Assembly: GCA_016647705.1 (NCBI GenBank) | Contig: CM028333.1 | Location: 22,314,243-22,378,242, forward strand | From: Eucommia ulmoides | Lineage: Eukaryota > Streptophyta > Magnoliopsida > Garryales > Eucommiaceae | DNA: 64,000 nt | Direction of reading: 5' to 3' | Shown: positions 1-10,092 of the stretch, piece after piece | Numbering within the stretch: the first letter of the stretch is position 1 | Layout of the letters: each line of letters begins with the position of its first letter | Made by a program: the position numbers and the translations under genes | Notes under the pieces: generated by a model | Seen by the model: only the letters and a program-made list of their open reading frames with translations | What the model was told of the DNA's origin: nothing | Database searches by the model: none

Positions 1-49
1 TGTGAAATTTTAGAGATCAAAGTGATGAAATTAAAACATGAAAGTGCGA

Positions 50-530
50 TGTTTAGCGAACGAGTTGTTTACCTCTTAATATTTATTTTAAAACTTAATT
101 TCTGATAAATACATTTTTTTAAAAATTATTTATCAAAGGATCATAAGCCAGCTATTTAAAGCCAGGATTACAAATCTAGGCTTCAACTTTTTTTTTTTTT
201 TTTTAAGTGAAAACCGGGATTTTGAATCCAGGTTATCCTTTTTTTTTTTTCCACACAAAATTGGGGTCCCAAACCCTGGCTATATTAAGAAAAAAAAAAA
301 AAAAAAAATTATGAAAAAACCGTATAACTGGGATTCAAAATCCCGGTTTTCACTTAAAAAAGGAAGAAGAAAAATCATTTAAACCTGGAATTTGTAATCC
401 CACTTTAAATAGCCGGGATTCACAATCCCTACTTATGATCCTTTGGTAAATAATTTAAAAAAAAGAGTATTCATCAGAAATTAAGTTTTAAAATAAATAT
501 TAAGTGGTAAACAAGTCTTTAACAAACCAT
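50..530. mobile_element. Foldback MITE-like inverted repeat
   Basis: The two halves (about 55-236 and 310-525) are imperfect reverse complements: GTTTACCTCTTAATATTTAT on the left matches, inverted, the AATATTAAGTGGTAAAC region on the right, and CCGGGATT blocks recur inverted in both arms. The centre is poly-T and poly-A. The paralogous flank of CslE copy 3 (25700-25780) carries the same surrounding sequence without this block, so it is an insertion specific to copy 1. No coding capacity is seen. The exact ends and any target duplication are uncertain. Confidence 0.7.
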
Positions 531-1070
531 ATACTTCACGGTTGCAAAGGGTAGTTTAGTCCGAAGATTTCAATGGGAGTTTTCCCTCAAAAAATTCATA
601 AAGTAATCTTAACAATCTATTTTAGTCAAAAACATCTCAACGCTCAAGTGTAAGACAGTTATGAGAACCTTTTGATTTGTTATATAGATTTCCCTAGTGG
701 TAGCGTAAAAACTGTTTGATTTGTTATATAGATTTCCCTTGAGGCAGCGTTTGGTGTCATGGGATTAAAGCATTGGAATTGGAATTACAAATAATGCATG
801 TAAAAATTTGAAAAATTACATGCATTCATTTCCAATTCTATTTGTAAGGCTTGAATTCGATGTCAAACGCTGCCTGAATATCTCCCTCCAATAAAGCAAG
901 TTATTCGAATCTTAGAAGCAAATGCAACCATTAACTATGATGTAGAATTTGCATGGCATAAGAAAACTGTATAAGACTACTCAAGCTTTCCTTTAAGGAC
1001 AGAAATTATATAACAACTCCACAGTTTTGCACTAAAAATTCTTGAACACTAGATTCGAAAACCTAGGAAT
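531..1070. other. 3' flank of CslE copy 1, shared with copy 3
   Basis: This stretch is collinear with 25770-26257 downstream of copy 3, including the GGTTGCAAAGGGTAGTTTAG block and the MITE at 743-874. A short local duplication of a TTTGATTTGTTATATAGATT segment occurs at about 670-740. No gene is seen; it would hold the downstream region of the gene. Confidence 0.6.
743..874. mobile_element. Tourist-like MITE (132 bp) with TGA target duplication
   Basis: The element begins GGCAGCGTTTGGTGTCA and ends with the near-complement TGTCAAACGCTGCC. It is flanked on both sides by TGA, the 3-bp duplication expected of PIF/Harbinger-type elements. The same element sits at the paralogous position beside copy 3 (25938-26072). 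The equivalent site beside copies 2 and 4 (about 9955 and 39080) reads through without it. Confidence 0.75.
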
Positions 1071-4000
1071 TTAGTGCAAGACTAATAAGCAAACGAATAT
1101 AGCTAATCCAAGTGACTGATATGTAACAGAGGAGGGCATTCGACCATTGTCCTTAACGGGGAAACATCCCTTGGTACAAAGGTATATTGATAATTAAGAC
1201 CAACCCACATAGGATTAGCTGTAGAGCCAACATATCTAAATCCCGTGAATCTCTAATCACATTCTTAATCCATCCAAAGACACAAAACATGTTGATTAGA
1301 GCAACTGTTGCCAAGACAATTGAACATCGGTGAAGAAACTCCGAATTCCATGACATCTAGCTCATACCTCATGTAAACATCCTCATCGGAGACCTTTCCG
1401 GTGATCAGAAAACCCGATGTGGAAATTCTTAAGGACTTCAGTATGGAATCATAGAATGCAAATAGGTAAGAGGCTAGTCTTTTGAACAACCATATTCTCT
1501 GATCATTCCACCAACCTTTGACCGTCCCTCTGCACCATGTAAACTCGTCAAAGCTGTAGCTATACTTCGTGATGATGACATACATGTGGGGTAGAATCCA
1601 TGGGCTTGTAAACTGTTGACACGACACGATTCATTGTTAAGAAGATGCTCTACTGTTGTGTGATAAATATATTGGGAAGAACTGGAGGATTGAGCATATT
1701 ATTTCAGCATACAAGTTAGGTATGGTTAAATCCTACTTCGCCTTTGTGAGGCTTCTCAAACTAATCTATAGGAGCTACTCCACCTAAAGCCATATGCTTT
1801 TAGGTTGGAACCTCTTAACAATTATATTCAAACTGGATATGTTTGGGCTCCCTTGACGTTTATATGTTGTCATGTCAAATTTTAATTTTTGAAACATTGC
1901 TCCATATTTTTTTTTTGTGTCCAACTAAACCTATTGACAGCTCGGTCATTTTTCTTGCTAGAGCCAGTCACGCGATCTGACCTGCATGTGAAGGAAAAAT
2001 AATGGAATAAAGAAGAGGTTGAATTCTGCTTCACACACTTGAAGTTTGAGTTTGGTTGGACTTTGCTCCCTACTATGCCGACAAAGTGACCAGAATTGAA
2101 CTTTGGGGAGGAGTGTGTAAGAATTGATATTTGAGGGGTGCAAGATGTGATTTGTAAAGAGTTTTGGATATCGTTACATATGAGCTCTACTTATACAGGT
2201 TCCAAAAGATTTTTGAGTCTCTGAGAAGCCAAAATCTTTTTGTAATTGCAAACTGAATAGACCTGAGACATATAACTTTCGTAAAATTTCATACCTTTGG
2301 AAACATGGAGATGCCTTTTAGGAGACAAAGCGCAGGGACTAGGCAATAGTACATTGTGGGCAAGCAGTTTGCAGCCCATAGCAAACAGACACAATAGGAA
2401 GTTTGGAGTTTGAAAGGTATTTTTCCATGCCCAAGTATGAAAGGGCAATACTTTGAGGAAGAACTAAAGTTCACCTTCTTTCCATCTTTTGTGCTGTACC
2501 AGTGTCTGCAACAATGTTGTCGTTGCAACTCCTACGAATCCCAACACAGATTTCCAGCCTCTGCACTGTTTTGATTTTCCTGTGATCACATCTTCTAGTG
2601 GACACCCATATTTTATTCCCATCTGTCATTCATGAAGAATCAATTTCGTATATGTGTGTGTATATATATTATATGTATATGCATGCATAGAGAGATAAAT
2701 AAGAGTATAGCCTCGGTGCAGCAGTAAGACAGTTTCATTGCGATCTGGGTTCCATCTGATTCTTCTCCAACTTCGCAATATGGGAAAATTAGTTAGAGGG
2801 AGAGTGCCTTGGTGCAGCCGTAAGGTAGTTTTGTTTTTACCTAGTTGTGATAGGTATTAGAGTTATTATTGTTGTTTAGTATTATTGGTAAAATAAACTT
2901 TTCTTCACTTTCTCTGTCTTTCTATTGTAAGCCTATATAAGTTATCTCTTGTAGGTATTCTCTTGTGTTTTTGTATTCATTATTCACATATACTAAACCC
3001 TAGTCTCCTTTTCTCTTTTTTCTCTAGACTCTATGTTTATTCATTGATCTTCTCGATAGGTTCAAATGCGTACATATCATGCTCCCCTGACTGTGTTATA
3101 TGGAAGTGTTGTGCACTGGACTACCTTTTAAGGGAGAGAGAAAGAGAGAGGGCCTCTTTTCCCCATTGAGTGTTCTCTTCATATGTGCAGGTTGCCAGAT
3201 CTTTGCTCATCTCTTCAAGCTCAATCGCACTCTCTGTGACAACTCTGCAATTCTGCGTCATCCAATCAGCCTTGTATTCCTTGTCATGCTTCTTCCCGCA
3301 TAGAATCTCTCTCCTGTGAGAGCACCCAGTACCAATATACATTGGCCCTCTATTTGAGTCAAATCCTGGATGCTCCAACTTCATGAGATAAAAATAAACA
3401 CATGTTTAGAAACATCCCAACGCATCAGAACATTTCAGTACCCGTTTGGTTGAAATAAAATGATAAACTGCGATTTGGATCATTATTATTACCTTGCAGA
3501 TTACTCTTAGGGAATTGCTGTAGATATCGTTCTTGGTGTTGTTGTTAAAGGACTGAGGATACTGTATGTAAGCAATGTCGTGGCCCTTCTTTTCGTCCAT
3601 GAAAAAACAAATGGCATCTCTAACTGACTGGGAATTGTTGGAATACCTGTTGCAGTCCACGTTTAGGGTGATCGGATTGTTGCTCATCCTTGATGACACC
3701 CTTATCTGTTATGATGACCATCACTATCAAAAACAACAAAAGTAGAAGAAAATGTTGTGCGTGTGTTTGTATGTGTGAGAGAGAGAGTGAGAAAGAGAGA
3801 GATGGAGAATGACTGACCAGTGCATTCATAGCTTCAGCTTTGAATTACTGGGGTCTCTTCTCACGTGCCATGTAAACCAGCATTGGCAATGGTTTCCCCT
3901 CAATATCCATAGCCTTGGAATCTCTTCCATCAATTAGTATCTACCGGTTCAGAATATTTGGGGAGAAAAAAAAAACAGTTAAATCAAATATGTTAGAATA

Positions 4001-4304
4001 CTTGTCTGTTTGGCTTGCAATTTCAAAGGTGCTTTTTGTTGACTTGGAAATTGCTTGATGAAAACATAGTTCCTAGATTTATTTTAATCTCTCTTCTTAG
4101 TGAGAGCTCGTTCTGGTTTTTTAAATATTTGTTAGAGTTGCAATCAAATTTAGTAAAGAGTACCTGAACAATGGGGTGGTGATCTCTTTCGCTTGAGACT
4201 AGATCTCATTCTCGAAATCCTTTGTGCTGTTTGTATACTTCTTCTGGTATTCTTCCCAGCTTACTAATGCCTTCAATTCGTGTCTTTGATTCCTCATATA
4301 ATTT
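1071..4304 (-). pseudogene. CslE: CslE copy 1, pseudogene lacking exons 1-2
   Basis: Recognisable exons, in gene order: exon 3 4164-4304, exon 4 3818-3940, exon 5 3493-3705, exon 6 3154-3378, exon 7 about 2270-2622, exon 8 1071-1612. Lesions seen: TGG to TGA in exon 3; a 9-bp loss plus TAA in exon 4; the catalytic DCD of exon 5 reads DCN; the donor after exon 6 is GC instead of GT; exon 7 has an 18-bp in-frame loss and then a TAG with a frameshift; exon 8 is frameshifted near 1320 and has an inserted base giving TAA near 1153. Exons 1 and 2 (transmembrane start and first catalytic Asp) are absent; a gypsy fragment lies where they should be. The family is a Golgi-type GT2 glycosyltransferase. 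This copy cannot make a working enzyme. Confidence 0.9.
1700..1825. repeat. Dispersed short LTR-like repeat in intron 7
   Basis: A block with GGAGCTACTCCACCTAAAG and TTTTAGGTTGGAACCTC lies in intron 7 of copy 1. It recurs at about 26895-27015 (same intron of copy 3), in part near 25525, and twice at 44885-45190. Its presence at the same intron position in copies 1 and 3 implies insertion before their duplication. Whether it is a solo LTR of a small element is inferred only. Confidence 0.4.
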
Positions 4305-4479
4305 CTACAACCACAAACTAAGGAATTCAGGGTCTGTTTTGGCTTTCGCTCTTAGAGTTCTTTGTATTTTATTTAATTCAAAAAAACATATTTTTTTGGG
4401 TAAAATGAGCTACAGTTGAAATATGAGCGTGTGGGTTCAGAGTACATCAAATACAAATTTAAGGATGTTTTTGCTAGCA

Positions 4480-7140
4480 TGTTAAAAAAACAATACTAGC
4501 CTACCAAAGTTTTTCGCGTCCATGTCTTAGAGCTATGGACGACCTAAGAGAACATGAGCGACGTCCATAGGTAAAACATCACATAATATTTGTGTGGAAT
4601 AGTCACCCATTTTGATTGGTACCAAACAAGTCTCATAAATAGGAAAGGAGGTCGTATCTACTCAGGCTACCTTATAGGGGTGAGGATGTGGGATGGTTTT
4701 GGGCTTTAACCTAGCAACAACAGACTTGGATACAACATTCATCGAGCTTCCTCCATTGATAATCAACCTACAAACTCTATCTCCACATTTGACATAAGTG
4801 TGTAAGGTACTGTTACGTTTCCAGGCATCAGAATCCATAGGTGTAGTAATGACATACCTTATAACATTAAGATAGGCATTCTTGGACTCGTCCCTTGGTT
4901 CTTCACCCTCTTCCGATGGTTGTAAATGTTCTATTACTTTGTTAGTTTCTTCCTCATCTATGGGTTCTACTTCTTTGACACCTATTGCCAGGGTACGATA
5001 TGGGCAACGTGATGCAAAGTGACCTACACTATGACAATTGTGACATTTAATGGAGAAGAAATCCTTAGTCTTGGTCATACTAGGTCTCTGTTAGATACTT
5101 TGACTATGAATAAAGCTTGTCCTGGAAATTCCTGGTGGTACTTGACAGAGGGTTGTAAATACGCTTGAGTGCTACGGAAATAGTTTGTGAATGGTTGGTC
5201 CTGTGTGATTTCTCAAATAGAAGGATCATAGCTAGAGCCCTATGATATGACTCTGCTAATGATTCTGGCGAATGGAGGGAAACCATTCATTGAATATTAG
5301 TCCTTAACCCATTAATGAATTTGGTGACACAAACCCATGATGCCTCATCAATATCACATCTCATCATTAATTCCTCAAATCAGGTTACATAATCAGATAT
5401 GCTAGAGGACAACTGCATTAGGTTAAGCTATTGGTTCATTAGTTGTTGCATATAGCCTGTCGGGAGATACGTTTCTTTTAGCCGATGTTTCATGTCCTCC
5501 CAACGGTTGATAGGTGTCTCTCCTATTCGTTCCATGTTTCTTTGGACACCTTGCCAATACCTTTTAGCAGACGCAATAAGTTTCATTTTAGAAAATCTAA
5601 CCTTGTGGTTATCTAACATCTCATATCATTCAAAATAACCCGCCAAATCATTTAGCCAATCTAAGAAAGTGTTAGGGTTTCAAGTGCCATCTTACAAGAA
5701 ACATTAACCTTCACCTTTCTAGTATATCATTATGGTCAAAGCGAGGTTGATGGTGTCTAACCTAGGCTCTTATTGGTCTAGGATAGCCAAATGCTTCCGC
5801 TCCACGGGGGTATACTTCATCGAAAAATTTTGGAGCCTCATCAAATGGATATTTAGAAGCTATGGGATGATGACTCTCTAGGGGAAATCTTCTATCAAAG
5901 TCCCTAGGCCTACCCTCTATTTCATTTGTGCCTCGCTCGGGGTGACTGTGGGAAGGATCTAAGGTAGGTGAAGAACTTGAATGTAGAACTTTCGGAGCAG
6001 CCGACATTAAGTGGGGGATAGTAAATTTGTATTGTGATGAGAAAAATTAGACTCCTCTCATCGTTCCTTTACTGGTTGTTTTTTCATGTGCCTAGTAGTC
6101 CTATAGGTGTTGCTCAAATAATTGAGTGACTTGTTGAGGGATCAAGCTACCTGACTCAATGCAAATTTCCTTATGAAATTTAGTTTGTCGCTTGTGGTGG
6201 TCGGTATATAAATCATTTCAATTATGGTTCACTACTTTAAGGGGGTCAACAAAATTTTGAACGTGGTCTATTGAATTTTAAAGGTTAGTCATTGTCTTTT
6301 GCAGGGTTTGGACTTCATGTCACATGGAATTTTGGGAATTCTATAGGTCTTGAATTGTCATAAAGTGTATTATAGAGTAATGATGATGTTAAGTCTCCAA
6401 ATATTCTAAATGGAAGTACTACACTTCTATATTGTGACGAAGGAAAATAATGCAATAAGGGTACTAATGTGACAAGAAAAATAGAAATAATTTGTTGTTA
6501 TTTATTTATTTCTGGTTTTTTAATTAAAATGCAAAACCTGGAAATGAAACAATAGTATATATGTATATTCTCTATATTTTTTTTAATTAAAAGTATGGTA
6601 GGACTTACAGACCGTGTCTAGGGCACAAAGCAATGAACGGCCGCTACCGAAGGAATCTGGAGCAAATCTGGGGTGCTGTGGAGCTCCGGCGACCCGGTGA
6701 GGTCCTACGAAGGTTGGCCAACTGAATCTGGAATGTTGGACTGTTGTAGTGGAACGTGGCTGGGCTAATCGATGGTGGCTAGAGTTTTCTGATCTGTTGT
6801 GGCTAGGGTTTTGGTTTGCACGTGAAGCTTGAAGCATCAAAGTAAGCTTCAAATACCAATTGAAGGAGGCCAATTGAAAAAGAAAAAAAATAATAAAAAA
6901 AGAAGAAGATAAATTTGATCAAATAATTCAATAATCAATCAATCAAAAGTGTTTTTTTATTACAATAAAATCTCATTATATAGGTTTAGAATGACAAACA
7001 ATAATGATTACTTAACAAAATAGGAATGATGGCTACTTAACAAAAATAAAAATAACGACTACTTAAGCAAAATAGAAATAGCGATTATTTAACAGTTACT
7101 TAACAAAAATAAGATTAACGGTTACTTTAACTGCTGTAAT
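4480..7140 (-). mobile_element. Truncated Ty3/gypsy retrotransposon (gag and protease only)
   Basis: Reading down the minus strand there is an LTR-like AT-rich stretch (about 6870-7140), a short leader, gag, a CCHC zinc knuckle and an aspartic protease region. The similarity stops near 4480, just after the protease-end motif LLGRP. Reverse transcriptase, RNase H, integrase and the second LTR are missing. A degraded primer-site-like TGGTATTTGAAGC is seen near 6850. The LTR limits are not clear, and I found no target duplication. Confidence 0.65.
4535..6007 (-). pseudogene. Gypsy gag-protease remnant
   Basis: The gag starts near MSAAPKVLHSSSS (6007) and continues through a retrotransposon gag core containing WEDMKHRLKETYLP (about 5450-5500). 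The zinc knuckle is CHNCHSVGHFASRC (about 5015-5060). The protease region has INGGSSMNVVS where functional relatives have a catalytic Asp (DGGSS type), so Asp has become Asn. It continues through PHPHPYKVA, then an in-frame stop where Trp is usual, and CLVPI and LLGRP blocks. Several frame breaks separate the pieces. The product would be a virus-like-particle gag and its protease in an active element; this copy is dead. Confidence 0.75.
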
Positions 7141-7149
7141 TAACTATTG

Positions 7150-7385
7150 TGGGAAGAGAGACACTAATGATTTCTGCCCCCGCTATATATAAGTTTGAAG
7201 CATTGGCCTTCGTTGATCTCCATCAAAGAGGTAAGCCTAGGAAGACTTGGGATGAGACTCTTCGAATTGATTTGATGGTATTAAACCTGACTGAGGGGAT
7301 GACCTTTGATCGATCACGATGGCATAAATGGATTTATGTAATCAACCCTACTCAAGTGGGACAAAGGTTTTGTTGTTATAGTTAC
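7150..7385 (+). mobile_element. LINE 3'-end fragment A
   Basis: The reading frame contains GKPRKTWDETLRIDLM, then MTFDRSRWHKWIYVINPTQ. This is the characteristic carboxyl end of plant LINE reverse transcriptase ORFs. It ends near 7380 with a TTGTTGTTA-type tail. It abuts sequence also found downstream of copy 4 (38823 onwards), so it was inserted into the 3' flank of CslE copy 2. It is 5'-truncated, as is usual for LINEs. Confidence 0.7.
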
Positions 7386-8418
7386 CTCTCCTTCATCAGT
7401 CCTATTATTTAACTGTATCAACATCATCTATTTAGCAATTTGATTGTGAGAGAATTTTTGAATCTACTTTCTGGGAATAAAAACAATGATCCGGGAAATA
7501 ATATGTCACTTGAGTTATTGGGAATTATGGCAAAGAGACCCAAGGGGAACAAATTACCTGCATATTTGGAAGTGGCAGTCTATTTATTGGAATCTGACTT
7601 TGACATTGGTCCTATTAATAGTAAAATCAAATATAGGATTCAACATCATACCCTTAAAAAAATATAATCGAGACTAAATTCATTTAGCAGTTGAAGTTAT
7701 TGCATTTAGTCTGTGTATTACGAAAATGTTACCACTTCCAATCATAATGAATCATAATAAGTTACAGATAGATATTACCTAAATAATTATAGCATTTGTT
7801 TCAATACTTATTTGTTCACTTACTATTGGCTGATTGTGGGTTCCTCCTTCTGTAATCAATAACATTTTCAGAAGAATATCCATTAAGAAAAAGTTGGGGT
7901 GTTATGTTATTGTTTCTACGACTGTTGTGCAATATTTTCTTAATAGTGATTCTCTGTGCCTGTTTTTATTTTTTATTTTTATTACTTTTAATTAAATTTA
8001 AAGAAACAATCTTTTTTTTTTTTTTGCTTAGGGTAAGTATGTGATCATTGAGAAAGATAGAGAATATAAAAAATAACTAAATAAGTGAAAAAAATAATAA
8101 TATTAAAACTGGTAAAAAAGTACAATGGATAAAATAGGTTTGTGATAGACAATAGCTAATAGAAAAGAAACGGGTGGAGAATCAATTTCAATCAAATCAA
8201 AGATTGATTGAGCCTTTCATTTTGCATAAAGTAATTCTAAAAATTAAAATGTGTGGATTTTCAAAAAACTTCTTGAAAAATCGTTTTTTTTTTCTGGGAA
8301 GGGGGGGGGGGGGATTGGTTTGAACTGACTTGGTCAAGAAGGACAATTAAACACAAATTGTAGAAGTTTTAAGAGTAAAGTGATGAAATCGAAAGGACAA
8401 CGTTTGACAAACACTATC
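7386..8418. other. 3' flank of CslE copy 2 and AT-rich filler
   Basis: 7386-7570 matches 38823-38975 downstream of copy 4 (shared TTACCTCTCC and GGGAATTATGGCAAAGA type blocks), marking the duplicated flank. 7571-8418 is AT-rich with a G13 run at 8301-8313. No gene is supported; the ORF at 7440-7667 is a chance reading of the flank. Confidence 0.5.
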
Positions 8419-9838
8419 TGCATGGTTCCAGAAACTGTGTATTAGTCAGGTTTGGGCAATTATATTCCTCCAAAAAAAATCTAAAGGTTTGAATATTAGC
8501 AGAAATAAGACGAAATTCATGCATTGCAATTTTAGTAATGTCCGAAGAGATGATAGTGCGGTTAAAATTGAAGATGGGGGGGTTCCAAAGATTGATCATT
8601 TTAGATATTTAGGTTCAATGATTTAGAGCAAAATCGAAATTGAGGAGGATATCACTCATAGAGTCAAGGCATGATGGTTGAAGTTGAGAAGTATAGTTGG
8701 GGTGATATGTAATTGTAGGATACCATTGAAATTCAAAAGAAAATTCTACAAAACTATAATATGACCGGCACTTTTGTATGGTTCAAAATGTTGGCCAGTA
8801 GAAACAAAGCATGTCCAGATAATTAGTGTGATAGAAATGAGGATACTACGGTGGACGAGTGAGAAGACGAGAATGGATAAAATTAAGAATGAAACTATTA
8901 GAGAGAATTTAGGAATAACACCTATCAAAGAGAAGATGAGAGAAATCGTTTACGGTGGTTTAGAAATGTGCATAGAAGACCCATAGAAGCACCAATGAAA
9001 AAATGCGATTTAGTTCAAATTCGGTGGGCTACTAGAGGGAGAGGTAGGCTTAAGAAAACTTGGGACGAGACTATTAGAATCAAGGTTTTAAATCGCTGTA
9101 TCGGGTTATGTAATGGTAATGGTCGCAATGTAACAGTATCGGGAGTATTGACATGTCTGTAACAGGAATTGGCCGTAACGGTCGCGAATTTTTTAAAATC
9201 ACCAGAACATCTTCAAAAACTCAATAATAGTAACTGTTTTACTCATTTAACCCTTAATAAACACATTTTAATAGATCTTATGACATTTAACTATATATAC
9301 AATACATTAACGATACAAAAAAAGACGAAAAACTGTTGCACTGAACAATCTTAAAAGAATAAGATGATACACACAACATTGAATGAAAATATACTACACA
9401 ATCATAATGAAGAAATAAATTGTATTTATACATCATGTTATAGCATTTAACTGATGGGAGGAGCCTGAAAAAAGGCTGAAACTCCAGTTGTTGTCCGCCG
9501 ATGGGAGGGGCCTACGGAGGAAGACTGAATGGCTTGTAATGGCCATTACGACTCCCCGTAACGGGACGGGCCCGTATCAGGCCGTAACGGCCCATTACGG
9601 TGTGAATCGGCTCAAGCACAAAGTATTAGTCCGTAACCGTAACGACATCTCAATTTTCCATGATGTATCGGCTGTTACACCACGTAATAGCCGATACTTA
9701 GAACCCTGATTAGAATTGATTTGATGACATTAAACTTGACTGAGAGGATGACCTTTGATCGATTATTATGGGATAAACAAATACATGTAGCCAATTCTAC
9801 TTAAGTGGGATAAATGCTTAGTTGTTGTTGTTGTTGTT
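8419..9838 (+). mobile_element. LINE fragment B (reverse transcriptase C-terminal part), interrupted
   Basis: In the plus strand one reads SKGLNISRNKTKFMHCNF, a Tyr-Gly-Ser-Lys-Cys-Trp-Pro block (LLYGSKCWPV), MRILRWTSEKTRMDKI, then KKTWDETIRI. After a 628-bp hAT-like insertion the frame resumes with the RIDLMTLNLTERMTFD-type tail and a TTGTTGTTGTTG end near 9838. Stops (for example TGA within the usual KAGWLK block) show it is dead. Like fragment A it sits in the 3' flank of CslE copy 2. Confidence 0.8.
9081..9708. mobile_element. Non-autonomous hAT-like element (628 bp) inside a LINE
   Basis: The element starts CAAGGTTTTAAATCGCTG and ends (inverted) CAGGGTTCTAAGTATCGG. It is flanked by a perfect 8-bp duplication ATTAGAAT at 9073-9080 and 9709-9716. 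Removing it restores the LINE reading frame seen in fragment A. Both subterminal regions are packed with short CCGTAACGG / CCATTACGG / GTATCGG motifs, as expected for transposase binding in hAT ends. There is no transposase. A piece of the same family (TTTTAAGTATCGGCCATTAC) occurs near 25390. Confidence 0.85.
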
Positions 9839-10092
9839 TTACATTAATCTTAACCATGTATTATGTTAAAAATTCTGAACCCATATTTTTATGACATTTT
9901 TGAGAACCATCGGATTTATTATATAGACAACCATTGGATTTATTATATAGATATTTCTTGAATGGCTTTCTCCAATAAAGCAAGTTATGTGCATAGTATA
10001 AGCAAATTGTAGAAGACTTGTTAAGTTTTCCTATAATAAAACCTTTATTTTCTAGTATCTTTAAGACAAGTTCAATTGGAAGGCATGGGAAA
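9839..10092. other. 3' flank of CslE copy 2
   Basis: Collinear with 39000-39219 downstream of copy 4 (ATTTTTGAGAACCATCGGATT and TCTCCAATAAAGCAAGTTAT blocks). No gene. It shows that copies 2 and 4 share a more recent flank than copies 1 and 3. Confidence 0.6.
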
